Part shown: positions 54,848-64,000 of the stretch, piece after piece | How positions within the stretch are numbered: the first letter of the stretch is position 1 | Layout: every line of letters starts with the position of its first letter | Assembly: GCA_964007475.1 (NCBI GenBank) | Contig: CAXFZM010000551.1 | Coordinates: 1-64,000 of the forward strand | Direction: 5' to 3' | Length of the DNA stretch: 64,000 nt | From: Hybos culiciformis | Lineage: Eukaryota > Arthropoda > Insecta > Diptera > Hybotidae | Position numbers and translations under genes: made by a program | The notes under the pieces: generated by a model | Told to the model about the DNA's origin: nothing | The model's input: the letters and a program-made list of their open reading frames with translations, nothing else | The model's database searches: none

Positions 54848-56120
54848 GATTGGTTTGATTATTATAATGAGATTGAAAAATTTATTGAGGAGTCGACGTC
54901 ACGGCCAAAACCTATAGAAAATAGAATTTCAATTTGTTCTGAAAATGAGGACGATTATGATGAAACTGAAAAATTAATTGGAGAAAATATAAACAATTTA
55001 AGCTTCTCACAAAAAAATAAAAGAAGTCCAAATATTAAAAAAGACGATCCAATGAGTTGTTTAATGCTAACTGAAAATTGGAATAAAAGAAAAATATTAA
55101 AAAGAAAATCATTTTTATATTTCTCGCCTTTCAATAAAAAAAGTAAACAGACTAGTCTATTAAGTCAAATTGACTTGATTAATATAAATACTATTACGGA
55201 AACGCAATCAGCTAGTCCATTAAGCCAAAGTGTTTTGATTCCTTTAATGGAAACTCAATCAACTAATAAAAGTTTTAGTTCTTCTGAGAGACATGAATTG
55301 ACTAAATATGAAAATGGTGTCGTAAAAGATATTAAATATTATATCAGATCTTCTTCTAAAGAAACAGCAAGCATAAATATTGGAGCTTACAGAGAACATG
55401 ACTCCTTGAAAATTAATCAAGTACATCAATTTTTGAAACTAGAAAGCTTTTCGACACTTTTAAATTTTAATTGGCTTGATAATAGAATAATAGACATAAT
55501 TATTGCTTGTCTTATTAAAAATTATGCGCAAAGTGAAGATTTTACATTACTTGACAACAATCTTAGTTATTGTATAGTAAAAGAATTAAATTTAAATAAT
55601 TTTAATGCCTCAGACTATTCATTTATTAAGCGAAAAAAAAATAGTGTTTGCTAAAATTAATTCAAGTCATTGGTTACTAGCTGATATTAATGTTCAAAAA
55701 GAGGAGTTTTATGTAATTGATCCTCTGAAAAACAATACAATTCAAACAGGAAAATATTTTAAAATTTTCAATGAATTTTTTAAGTCAAAAAATATTTTAA
55801 ATAATTTAAAAGCAGTTTCATCCCGTCCTCACTTCGAGCAAAATGATACATGTAATTGCGGACAACTTATTTGTGAATTCGCTGAAAAAAGAATAATTAA
55901 TCCTGAACAGCCCGACTTACTAACAGTTAATCCCGAATTATTCAGAAATAGGGCAGTAGAACTAGTTTTATTGCAGTCAGAAAATATTAATTCATTTTGT
56001 TTACATTGTGAAAAAAATAACTTAGAACACATTACAAAATGTGTATTGTGCAATAAATTAATTTGTGATTTATGTATTCCTACACATTACAAAAGATCAA
56101 AAAAAAAAGATATTTTCTGA
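54848..56120 (+). pseudogene. Ulp1/SENP-like cysteine protease domain of the element
   Basis: The peptidase C48 pattern is complete: LNFNWLDNRIIDIII at the start, catalytic His in SSHWLLADI, Asp in FYVIDPLK, the Gln in FEQND and Cys in TCNCGQLICEFAEK. A frame change at about 55625 separates the N-terminal half from the catalytic half. A C-terminal zinc ribbon follows (CLHCEKN, CVLCNK, CDLCIPTHYK). Ulp1 enzymes remove SUMO; their role in transposons is not established. Upstream is an acidic, Ser-rich linker. Confidence 0.75.
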
Positions 56121-56684
56121 AAATTATGCAAATAATAAATTATTTAGTAATTAAAGCCTGATTTTGTTTTGTATTTATTAAATTTTATTTTTCAAATAAA
56201 ACAGAGAAGATTTTAATTTTGTTCTAAGCCATTATAAAATTTTTAAAACCTTAATTTTTTTTTTGATTCTTGGATTATGCCTACAGGGGATACCACGTTA
56301 AAAAAAACGCGCCATCAGCTCTACCTCTACGAAAGCTCAAGGTGGTGTGGAAATGAGCTTAAGTTTATTATAGAAATTTATTGCTATATATATTAACTAT
56401 ATATATTTGAAAAATGTGTAATTTGTTTATAAATTATATATTTGTGGTATTTTTTGCAAAAAAAAAAAGAGAAAAACAATTTTTTTTCCAACAAATCATC
56501 TGCAAGAACAATTTCAAGTATTGTTCAGCCAAACTCAAGGCGGTCGAGGTAGACCAAAAAAATTTGCTAATTAATATGCGGTAGTAGTAACTAGTTTTGT
56601 GACACACGTAAGTGGTCAAATCAAGTTCAAAGTCTCCAATTAGCAGTCTTAAATTTTTTATTTAAAAACTGCTTTTATTCATAA
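56121..56684. other. Gap, no gene seen
   Basis: Probably the 3' end of the Mutator-like element and flanking DNA. ctcaaggtggtgtgg (56337) and ctcaaggcggtcgagg (56534) are similar phrases; no paired ends were found. Confidence 0.4.
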
Positions 56685-57374
56685 ATTAGTTATAATGTAA
56701 TTTTATTAAACTCATTGATAATTTTACTAGTAATTTGATCAAATTATTGAGTAATGTTCTGGAAAAATAACTTGTTGTATTATAATTGTATTATAATTGT
56801 ATTATATAAACATAACAAAACTGAGAGTAATTTACTAATTTGAAACTGTTATTAAAATATTTTAGTTGTGGTTATTGGATTTGCTTATTTCGTTAAAGAA
56901 AAATTAACTTTTAATTTTGCAATGTTGAAAATTGTTACCTAGCATCTAAGTCAAATGGATTTAAGTAGGTGGTAAGTATTTTCAAAAATGATTTTGCTAG
57001 ATAAACCTTAGAAGACGCTAAATCTTATTTTGAGATAAACTGTTGGACTAATGATATTGTATTGTTCTTTAATTGGCAATATGTGTGTATTTAGATTCTT
57101 AAAATTGTTATAACTTTTTTTGATCCAAATATACAACATCTTATTAATATAGGTTACCCATAATTTATATTGCCTCTAGAAATATTTTAAGCGAACCAAT
57201 TACATTTTAAATTTGGTTTTTCATTTACTTTTGGCATCGCATTCTCCTATACCTATATAATTTTATTTTTAAATGTGAAAATTAGATGAGTTTCAGATTA
57301 CTTTCTGACGACGACAGTTAATTGCTTATTGTGACAAAAGTATTTTGATTCCTTTTTTTAACTTTATTTGTATT
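56685..57374 (-). repeat. Repeat R copy 2, main part
   Basis: Inverted relative to copy 1 and uninterrupted at the sites where copy 1 holds the 11.8-kb segment (57149-57151) and the BEL element (about 56861-56866). It is itself cut at 57370-57374 (gtatt) by the gypsy element. Confidence 0.88.
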
Positions 57375-57521
57375 TGTAGTATATTATCTATTCGAAATAC
57401 TCCCTATTGTAATAAATGAATATGTTTAGAATAGGGTTGTATGAATTGATGTATGAATAGATTTTAAGTTCAGTTGAATAAATGAGCTCAACTCTAAAAC
57501 AGGTCTATTTTATGCATAACA
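57375..57521 (+). repeat. gypsy 5' LTR
   Basis: TGTAGTATATTATC...GCATAACA. It is 11 bases longer than the 3' LTR (ttaagttcagt region) and otherwise very close. The primer site (actggcgacgag) follows at 57522. Confidence 0.92.
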
Positions 57522-57688
57522 ACTGGCGACGAGAATAAAAGAAAAAAAAAATATAATAGAGATAATTACGGTTAGTAATTAAGTCATGTGGTATTCATGA
57601 AAAATTTTAATAACTAATTGAATTAATTGAACACAGGAATAATTCGGAAGGCGAAGAGAAAAAAAAATCTAAACCAGATTTACAAATT

Positions 57689-59092
57689 ATGTCCAGGGTA
57701 GCCATTATAGGATCAATAGATCCATATGTTACTGAAGATGATTTTGATTTATGGTTGGAACGAATGAACTTGTTGTTGGAAATCAACAATATTAAAGACG
57801 ATGCAGAAAAAGTTAAGTTTTTTAAATTATTCGGAGGTCAAGACTTTCATCGGAAATTAAATAGTTTGGCTGGTCAAACTTCAACATCGAGTATGTCATA
57901 TGATGATATAACTAAATTATTGGCATCCATACTTAAGTCGAAGAAAAACGAGATTTCAGAACGATACAAAATGTTTCTTCGGAATCAAGAGGCGCATGAA
58001 TCTATAAGCGACTACATAGTACCAATTAAAGAACTTGCTCAAAGTTGTAAATTTGGTTCATTTCTAGAGGAAGCTATAAGAGATCGGATTGTTTGTGGAG
58101 TCAAAAGTAATGAGCTCTGTGGGTTGCTTCTTAATGTAGAAGAATTAACATTAGATAAGGCGATAAATAAAGCCCTAACATACGAAATGTCAGAAAAAGA
58201 AAAAAAACTATTCAATATGGTCATAGTGACACAATTAATTACCTCAATAAAAAATCAAACCATCAGAGAAATGCAACAAATCAACAAAATAATTATACAA
58301 ATCAAAAACAAAAAGTTAAAAATGAAAATTACAAAAGTAATGTGGTGTGCTTCAAGTGTCAAAAGAAAGGTCATTATGCTAAGGAATGTAATAAAAATTT
58401 TAATAGTTATGCCTAATGGTAATAAAAATCAGCAAAATAAAAGTGCAAATCATTTAGAGGAATCTGAAGCTGAAGGTGAAAATATGGAAGAGGATATAAA
58501 TAATTTACGTTTAGGTAACATTTATAATTTAGAATTAGGTAATAATGAGCCTTTACAATTTAAATTAAAAATTAATAACAATAGTATCAAAATGGAAGTC
58601 GATTCTAGAGCATGTTTTGCTGTAATTTCCGAAAAGGATATTCAAAGTTTAAAATTAAAAATAAAAAAAATTGAAAAAACAAATAAAAGATTACCAGTGG
58701 TTACTGGAGACTCAGTAGATGTAGTGGGAGTAAGTATAGTTAACGTTAGCTTGAATAAAAAAACGTTTGATGTGCCCTTGTACATATTAAAGACAAAAAA
58801 AAAATTCGTACCATTATTAGGTCGGAATTGGCTGGATCTTTTTTGGCCAAATTGGCGCCAAAATTTCAAGAATATTGATTTTTGCAATTATTTAAAAAAT
58901 AGCATAATTAATGTTGCAGAAGAATTGAGATTATGTAAAAATAAGTTTAAAAAAGTTTTTGATAGTGATCTGACGAATCCTATCACAAATTTTGATGTTG
59001 ATATTCATATAGAAAAAGATGCAAAACCTATTTTTTTTAAGCCTTACACTGTACCGTACGGGTTAAAAAACAATGTGGAAAAAGAATTATAA
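57689..59092 (+). pseudogene. gypsy gag and protease, mutated
   Basis: Gag begins MSRVAIIGSIDPYVTEDDFD, with a capsid-like helical domain (RNQEAHESISDYIVPIKELA). The nucleocapsid knuckle is in another frame at about 58345 (CFKCQKKGHYAKEC), showing compensating indels. The protease reads MEVDSRACFAV, where D-S/T-G-A is expected, so Gly is replaced by Arg and the active site is probably dead. The frame stops at 59092 just before the RT core. Confidence 0.85.
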
Positions 59093-59580
59093 AATTTAGT
59101 ATTAAAGGGAATTTTAAAACCGGCTAACTCTAGTAGATGGGCTTCCCCGGTAGTTGTGGTGTTTAAAACCGATGGAAGTATAAGACTGTGTGTAGACTGT
59201 AAAGTCACTGTAAACAAATACGTCATAAAACATCATTATCCTATGCCACGCTTAGATGATATTTTAACAAAATTGTCAGGGTGTTCTGTGTTTTGCAAAT
59301 TAGATTTGCAGGGCGCTTATCCAGCAATTAAAAGGAGCAGAGTCTTCAAAAGAATTACTCACTATTAATACGCATAAAGGGTTATTTCAATTTCAGAGGT
59401 TAGTTTTTGGTCTTAGTTCAGCACCTTCTATTTTCCAAAGTGCAATGGACAACATTTTCTTAGGAACTTAACGTACTGGCTGCTATTTTGACGACATAAT
59501 AATTGGAGGAACAGATATAGAAGACTGTAAAAAAAATTTACACGCAGTTTTAGAAAAATTAGAAAATTACAATATTAAGG
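59093..59580 (+). pseudogene. gypsy reverse transcriptase, broken
   Basis: RT blocks KPANSSRWASPVVVV, YPMPRLDDI and FCKLDLQGAY are in one frame (59156-59368), then QRLVFGLSSAPSIFQ in another, with an in-frame stop near 59470 just before YFDDIIIGG, the YxDD site. A stop at 59092 separates it from protease. Confidence 0.88.
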
Positions 59581-59585
59581 TAAAT

Positions 59586-60662
59586 ATGGATAAATGTGAA
59601 TTTTTTAGTGAAGAAATATGGTACTTGGGTCATTTAATACCATATGAAGGGATTAAGCCTATATTTGAGAAATTAGAAGCAATACGCGATGCACCCGAGC
59701 CTGTAAATAAGCAACAGTTGCAGAGTTATTTAGGCCTGTTGAATTTTTATGCCCCTAGATATGTGCCGAATTTAGCAGAAAAATTAAAAAACATGAATAA
59801 TTTATTAGGTAAAACAAAATTTAATTGGTCGGAAGAGTGCAAGAATGAATTCAAACAAAGCAAAAATCTTTTACTTTCCCATAATTTATTAGTTCATTAT
59901 GACTCAGAAAAACCTATAATAATTACGACAGATGCAAGTCCGTACGGCGTAGGTGCGGTAATGTCACATTTAATTGACGGACAGGAAAAACCAGTACTTT
60001 TTGCGAGTACTACTCTTAGTAAAGCAGAGAAGAATTACTCACAACTCCATCGCGAAGCCCTTAGTATAATATTTGCAATCAAACGGTTCCATAAGTATAT
60101 ATATGGCAAAACATTCAAAATTATAAGTGACCATCAACCATTGAGAGAAATTTTTAATCAAAAAAAATCGACTCCAGCTGTAGCCGCTCAACGGTTACAA
60201 CGCTGGGCTGTACACTTAAGTATGTATGACTATCAAATAGAGTATAGGAAAGGTTCAAAAGTAGCGAATGCGGATGGGTTGTCTAGACTCCCGCTGTTAA
60301 ATAACACAGAGACTGGGTTTATTAACTCAATATTTAGGACCGATACTTCACCAATAAACTTAAAAATAGTGGGAAAATATACTGATCGTGATGGCGTGTT
60401 ACAACAAGTTCTAGGTCGTATAAAAAGTAATTGGAAAAATAGAGGCAATGAAGAGTTAGTTAAATTTTATGCTAAAAGAAACTACTTAGAAATTGAAAAT
60501 GGTTGTATATTTTTAGGTACAAGGATTGTCATTCCAGAAATTTTGCAACAAAAGGTCCTGGAAATTTTACACGAGTCACACATAGGGGCTGTGAGCAGCG
60601 GCGGATCTACCTATACGCTAATGAAGCTGCAGCTTCAGGGCCCCGATGTAAAAGGGGACTAG
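59586..60662 (+). pseudogene. gypsy RT connection, RNase H and integrase start
   Basis: After MDKCEFFSEEIWYLGHLI (end of RT) come the RNase H blocks TTDASPYGVGAV, LHREALSIIFAIKRF and ISDHQPL, with DGLSRL closing it. The integrase zinc region opens with LHESHIGAV, and the frame then runs into the hAT at 60596. Confidence 0.9.
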
Positions 60663-61694
60663 TACATTTTAGAGTAAATAAAACAAACTGGTCATACATA
60701 ACATACGAATAATTACTAAAATTTACTAGAATATGTTAATAGGCCTATTTTGGTTTCCGATACGATACTAAAGTGATGTGAAAGAAAGTTCCGATCTGAA
60801 AACCAAATCAATTATGGTTTCAGAGTTAACGAAATATGAAAGCTTTTTACAATTTTTTTTTTCTCAAAAAAATAAATACAGAGAAAACAATTTTTTTTTT
60901 GTGAAAATTAATTATAATTTTTGGAAAAAATTATATAATTAAAATAATATTTAAAAAAATAGTTTTAATTTGTGAAAATAAATTATAATTTAGAAAAAAA
61001 CAAATTAAAAGAAGCTACCTATATTGGATATTTTTTTGATTACCTTCTTACTCACATATACCTACTTAGATTTCTAAAATGTTTCCAATTATTAGATTTA
61101 GATGATGAGTAGGACAATTTTATTAACTTATAGTTGGTAAAAAGATCTATCAGAGACAAACCAAATTCTTTTCATTTGAATTTTTGATGTGATTATTTTT
61201 CGACAATTTTTATACGATAAACGGAAACCATAATTGACTTTTTTTCAGAGAGCTTTCATTTTCTTTCATTTCCCGACAGGTGAAATCGAGTGTAAATTTT
61301 CAGAAAATGACTTAAGTATCACCCCACTTCGGAAACCAAAAAAACGACCCGTAAGTCTGTCTGTTACATGATGACACCACTATAATATTTTAAAATCTGT
61401 AATAATATATTTAAATTAAAAAAAATACAATAAAGCATAATACTTTTCTTGGCGTTTGCTCCATTTTTTATTAGAATTATCTATTAAGCAAGTCTTATCC
61501 GATTTTAATTGTCTAAAAATTCTAGGAAACTTTATTTCAATTTTTTGTTTTTGAATTAAAATTATTTTCCTATTATTTACATATTATATTTTTTTTAAGT
61601 TTTTCTTAACATCGGTTTGCAAAACAGATAATGGACTTTGGGGGCCCCGAAAATAACTAAGCTTCAGGTCTCAAAATACTTAGATCCGCCACTG
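60596..61694. mobile_element. Non-autonomous hAT in the gypsy integrase
   Basis: An exact 8-bp duplication gctgtgag (60588-60595 and 61695-61702). Left end CAGCGGCGGATCTACC; reverse complement of right end CAGTGGCGGATCTAAG. 1,099 bp, no transposase; tcagggccccg and its inverted counterpart cggggccccc lie inside the two ends. Confidence 0.93.
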
Positions 61695-61702
61695 GCTGTG
61701 AG

Positions 61703-62350
61703 AATGAAAAAACAAGCTAGAACGTATGTTTGGTGGGAAAATATTGATAAAAGTATCGAAAAGATGGTTTGGGAATGTATAAGTTGTCAGCTACATCAAA
61801 ATTATACAAAAAATTTTGAAATAAGTCCTTGGAGGAAAACAAATTATCATTTTGAAAGAATACATTTAGATTTTTTTCCATTTTAATAAGGAAGTTTTTT
61901 TAATTTTAGTGGATAGTTATTCGAAATGGATAAATGTGACCTTAATGAAAAAAACTGATGCAATGTCAGTAATTAAAATCTTAAAAAAGGAGATTTCGAT
62001 ATTTGGATTACCAACAGTTTTAGTTTCAGATAACGGCCCGCCTTTTAGTTCGAATATTTTCCGTCAATTTTGCAAAGCAAATAATATAATTTACAGAGCT
62101 AGCCCGTCGTACAACCCTTAATCAAATGGCCAAGCAGAAAGAGCTGTACAGACAGTAAAAAATTCATTAAAAAAACATTTAATAGACACAAAAACATCGA
62201 AATTATCTGTTGAAGAAAAAGTTTTAAATTTTTTATTTAATTATCGTAATGTTCCTACTACAACTACTGAATTAACCCCATCAGAATTAATGTTTTCACA
62301 TAAAACTAAAACCGTATTAGATTGTATTAATAATAAAAACATATAAACTC
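61703..62350 (+). pseudogene. gypsy integrase, broken
   Basis: Integrase continues after the hAT with CISCQLHQ (zinc Cys pair) and ERIHLDFF (catalytic Asp), then a stop at 61886. A second frame has VSDNGPPFSS (second Asp), then a stop at about 62121 just before NGQAERAVQ with the catalytic Glu. All three catalytic residues survive but in separate frames. Confidence 0.88.
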
Positions 62351-62565
62351 CAAACATAAAATAAAATTAAAAACTAATAAAGAATTTGTTGAACAGGGAA
62401 TGGAAATATATGTAATGTCGAAAAAAAATATGATAAAACAGGGATTTATGATAATAGAAAAAAAAATCAAATAAAAGAAATTGAATTAAAAAAAATGAAA
62501 AAATTCTATATAAAAGTGTAGGAAGAACAGATGTAAAATGGATTGTAGCAAAAATCATAAAACAA

Positions 62566-62931
62566 TTGAGTCAGGTAGTATATTTAATAAATGTAAATAA
62601 CAGTTCAAAAACTGCTCATGTAAATCAGCTAAAAAAAATTTATGAAAACAAATGTAAATTAGATTTTAAGCCTCAAATTTTTATAACTACCGAAAATAAG
62701 TTGGACTCTGAATCAAAAAAATTTCCTCTTATTAATAATAAAAAGGATTTAACTTCAGACACTGATACCAATATCGAGTCTGAGGAGGAAATATTTTTTG
62801 ATACAGAAAATGTTAGTAATACTGATACAGAAAATAGTAGTAACATTGAAGAAACAGATGAAGATCCTTTGGATAAAACTTACATTTATCTTAGAAATAG
62901 AAAAATAAAAGGCGAGGAAAAAAAAAATTAA
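62566..62931 (+). pseudogene. gypsy pol C-terminal tail
   Basis: The last frame of pol: VNQLKKIYENKCK, then an acidic Ser/Thr-rich end (ESEEEIFFDTENVSNTDTEN). Chromatin-targeting tails of integrase lie here in related elements. Confidence 0.6.
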
Positions 62932-63064
62932 TTAGATATTGAATTAAATAGAATGTAATGAATTAAAAAGGGAATGAATAAAACATTTTAATATTAATAT
63001 AAAATATAAGATATTATAAGATATTAAAAAAAAAAAAAAAAAAAAAAAGGATAACTAATTTATC

Positions 63065-63078
63065 AAAAAAGGGAGGAA
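63065..63078 (+). other. gypsy polypurine tract
   Basis: aaaaaagggaggaa lies directly before the 3' LTR. Confidence 0.85.
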
Positions 63079-63214
63079 TGTAGTATATTATCTATTCGAA
63101 ATACTCCCTATTGTAATAAATGAATATGTTTAGAATAGGGTTGTATGAATTGATGTATGAATAGATTTGAATAAATGAGCTCAACTCTAAAACAGGTCTT
63201 TTTTATTCATAACA
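63079..63214 (+). repeat. gypsy 3' LTR
   Basis: TGTAGTATATTATC...CATAACA, 136 bp, followed by gtatt. Confidence 0.92.
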
Positions 63215-63290
63215 GTATTTAAAAGTTAAAAATATCATTCCTAATAAATTATTTTTATTCCGATATTTTTAAGTTCTATTATGATAATAA
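63215..63290 (-). repeat. Repeat R copy 2, remaining part
   Basis: Reverse complement of about 18160-18235. The match is cut at attatgataata by the Helitron-like element. Confidence 0.85.
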
Positions 63291-64000
63291 TAGCTGAACC
63301 CGCAAACACGTTGTTGTGGAACACACGTTTTAAGTGAAATTTTTGTTGTCAGATTGATGAACAATTATAGGAGCAATTATTTTATAAATTTGGCAAAATA
63401 TCTAACAACAATTAATATTTAATATTTCTACTTATTCAACACTTAAATTGTATGAAATCGAATGATATCCGTCCCTTAAACAGGATTCCAAACCAAACCA
63501 AATTTGTGTTTTTATCCATTTCTTCTTTTTATGAATAAAATTTGAATGAAATTGGAAGAACTTTGGAAGTCCTCCCCGGTAGGGGTTTCTGGGTAGGATG
63601 CCATTCAAATTTTAAAATAGCGTGAAACGACTCCGAGACAAAGAGACGGTGTAAATTTCGAAACGATCGGTTGAGTGGTTTAGTTTTTAATATTTTGTAG
63701 TTATTAGTAATAAAGAAATTGATTTCTATATATTGGAAGAGACCCCCTAAAAAGAGGGGCCAAATTTTTTGTTACCAAATTCGTGTGTTTAATCATTTTT
63801 ATGTACCAAATTTAAATGAAATCGGACAAACTTTTGAAATCCGCCCCCGGAGGAGGTTAACAAATTTTTTGTTACGAAATTTGTGTGTAATCAGTTCTTC
63901 TTTTTACATACCAAATTTGAATGAAATCGGACGACCTTTTCAAGTCCGGCCCCATGGGAGGTCCCTGGGTAGGATGTCGCTGGGTAGGAGGTCAACAAAA
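63291..64000 (-). mobile_element. Helitron-like element, copy 3 (runs off the window)
   Basis: Reverse complement of 6000-6878 over its length, including cgtaaatttcgaaacgatcg-type modules and the gtccctgggtaggatgtcgc minisatellite. Its terminus here reads tagctgaacccg, i.e. CTA in place of CTAG on the element strand. It inserted into repeat R. Confidence 0.7.

Larger units (their letters stand above)
51947..56120 (+). mobile_element. NOF-type Mutator-like element with Ulp1 protease
   Basis: Transposase and protease parts in one direction, the pattern of Mutator-like elements that have taken up a Ulp1 domain. The reading frame is broken at about 52465, 52935, 53935, 54145 and 55625, mostly in A runs, and by a hAT at 54347-54839. 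Terminal inverted repeats were not identified. Confidence 0.7.
57375..63214 (+). mobile_element. Ty3/gypsy element, decayed, with nested hAT
   Basis: LTRs of 147 and 136 bp, flanked by gtatt (57370-57374 and 63215-63219). The uninterrupted site is in R copy 1 at 18231-18235 (aatac). Gag, protease, RT, RNase H and integrase are in order but carry several stops and frameshifts, and integrase is split by a 1.1-kb hAT. No env. Confidence 0.92.

Overview
The window is eukaryotic and almost certainly from an insect: it is AT-rich, genes are split by short GT-AG introns, and it holds a capping protein alpha exon whose residues look insect-type, together with BEL/Pao, Ty3/gypsy, Helitron-like, hAT, Mutator(NOF)-like, pogo/mariner-like and CR1/Jockey-type elements. 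Most of the 64 kb is transposable elements inserted in one another. The species cannot be told from the sequence.

Layout. 1-7 kb: the 3' end of a gypsy element (integrase), a decayed BEL/Pao element on the minus strand with its LTR and primer site, then a Helitron-like non-autonomous element. 7.4-8 kb: a BED-type zinc finger fragment of hAT type. 10.9-16.5 kb: a non-LTR retrotransposon on the minus strand with both ORFs open. 17.2 kb: a tRNA-derived SINE head. 18.1-39.3 kb: one copy of a dispersed repeat (here R) split by two insertions. The first is an 11.8-kb segment bounded by inverted 12-bp ends (CCCAATATACCA) with a 3-bp target duplication. It carries a multi-exon host-like gene (about 1,010 codons) and the last exon of cpa. 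The second is an 8.6-kb BEL/Pao element with near-identical LTRs and an envelope-like tail. 39.7-43.1 kb: foldback and MITE elements. 43.8-51.4 kb: a hAT-like element, then a pogo-like element enclosing a deep nest of hATs, a Helitron and a TA-flanked MITE, several with exact target duplications. 51.9-56.1 kb: a NOF-type Mutator-like transposase joined to a Ulp1-like protease, frameshifted and cut by another hAT. 56.7-63.3 kb: the second R copy, inverted, holding a decayed gypsy element that itself holds a hAT. 63.3 kb to the end: a second well-matched Helitron-like copy, inverted.

The two R copies act as each other's empty sites, so the insertion points of the 11.8-kb segment, the BEL element and the gypsy element can be read directly. 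The 11.8-kb segment is the most unusual feature: the simplest reading is that a host gene and part of a second one lie inside something that inserted as a unit. The same host gene has a hAT element inside a coding exon with an exact 8-bp duplication; removing it restores the reading frame.
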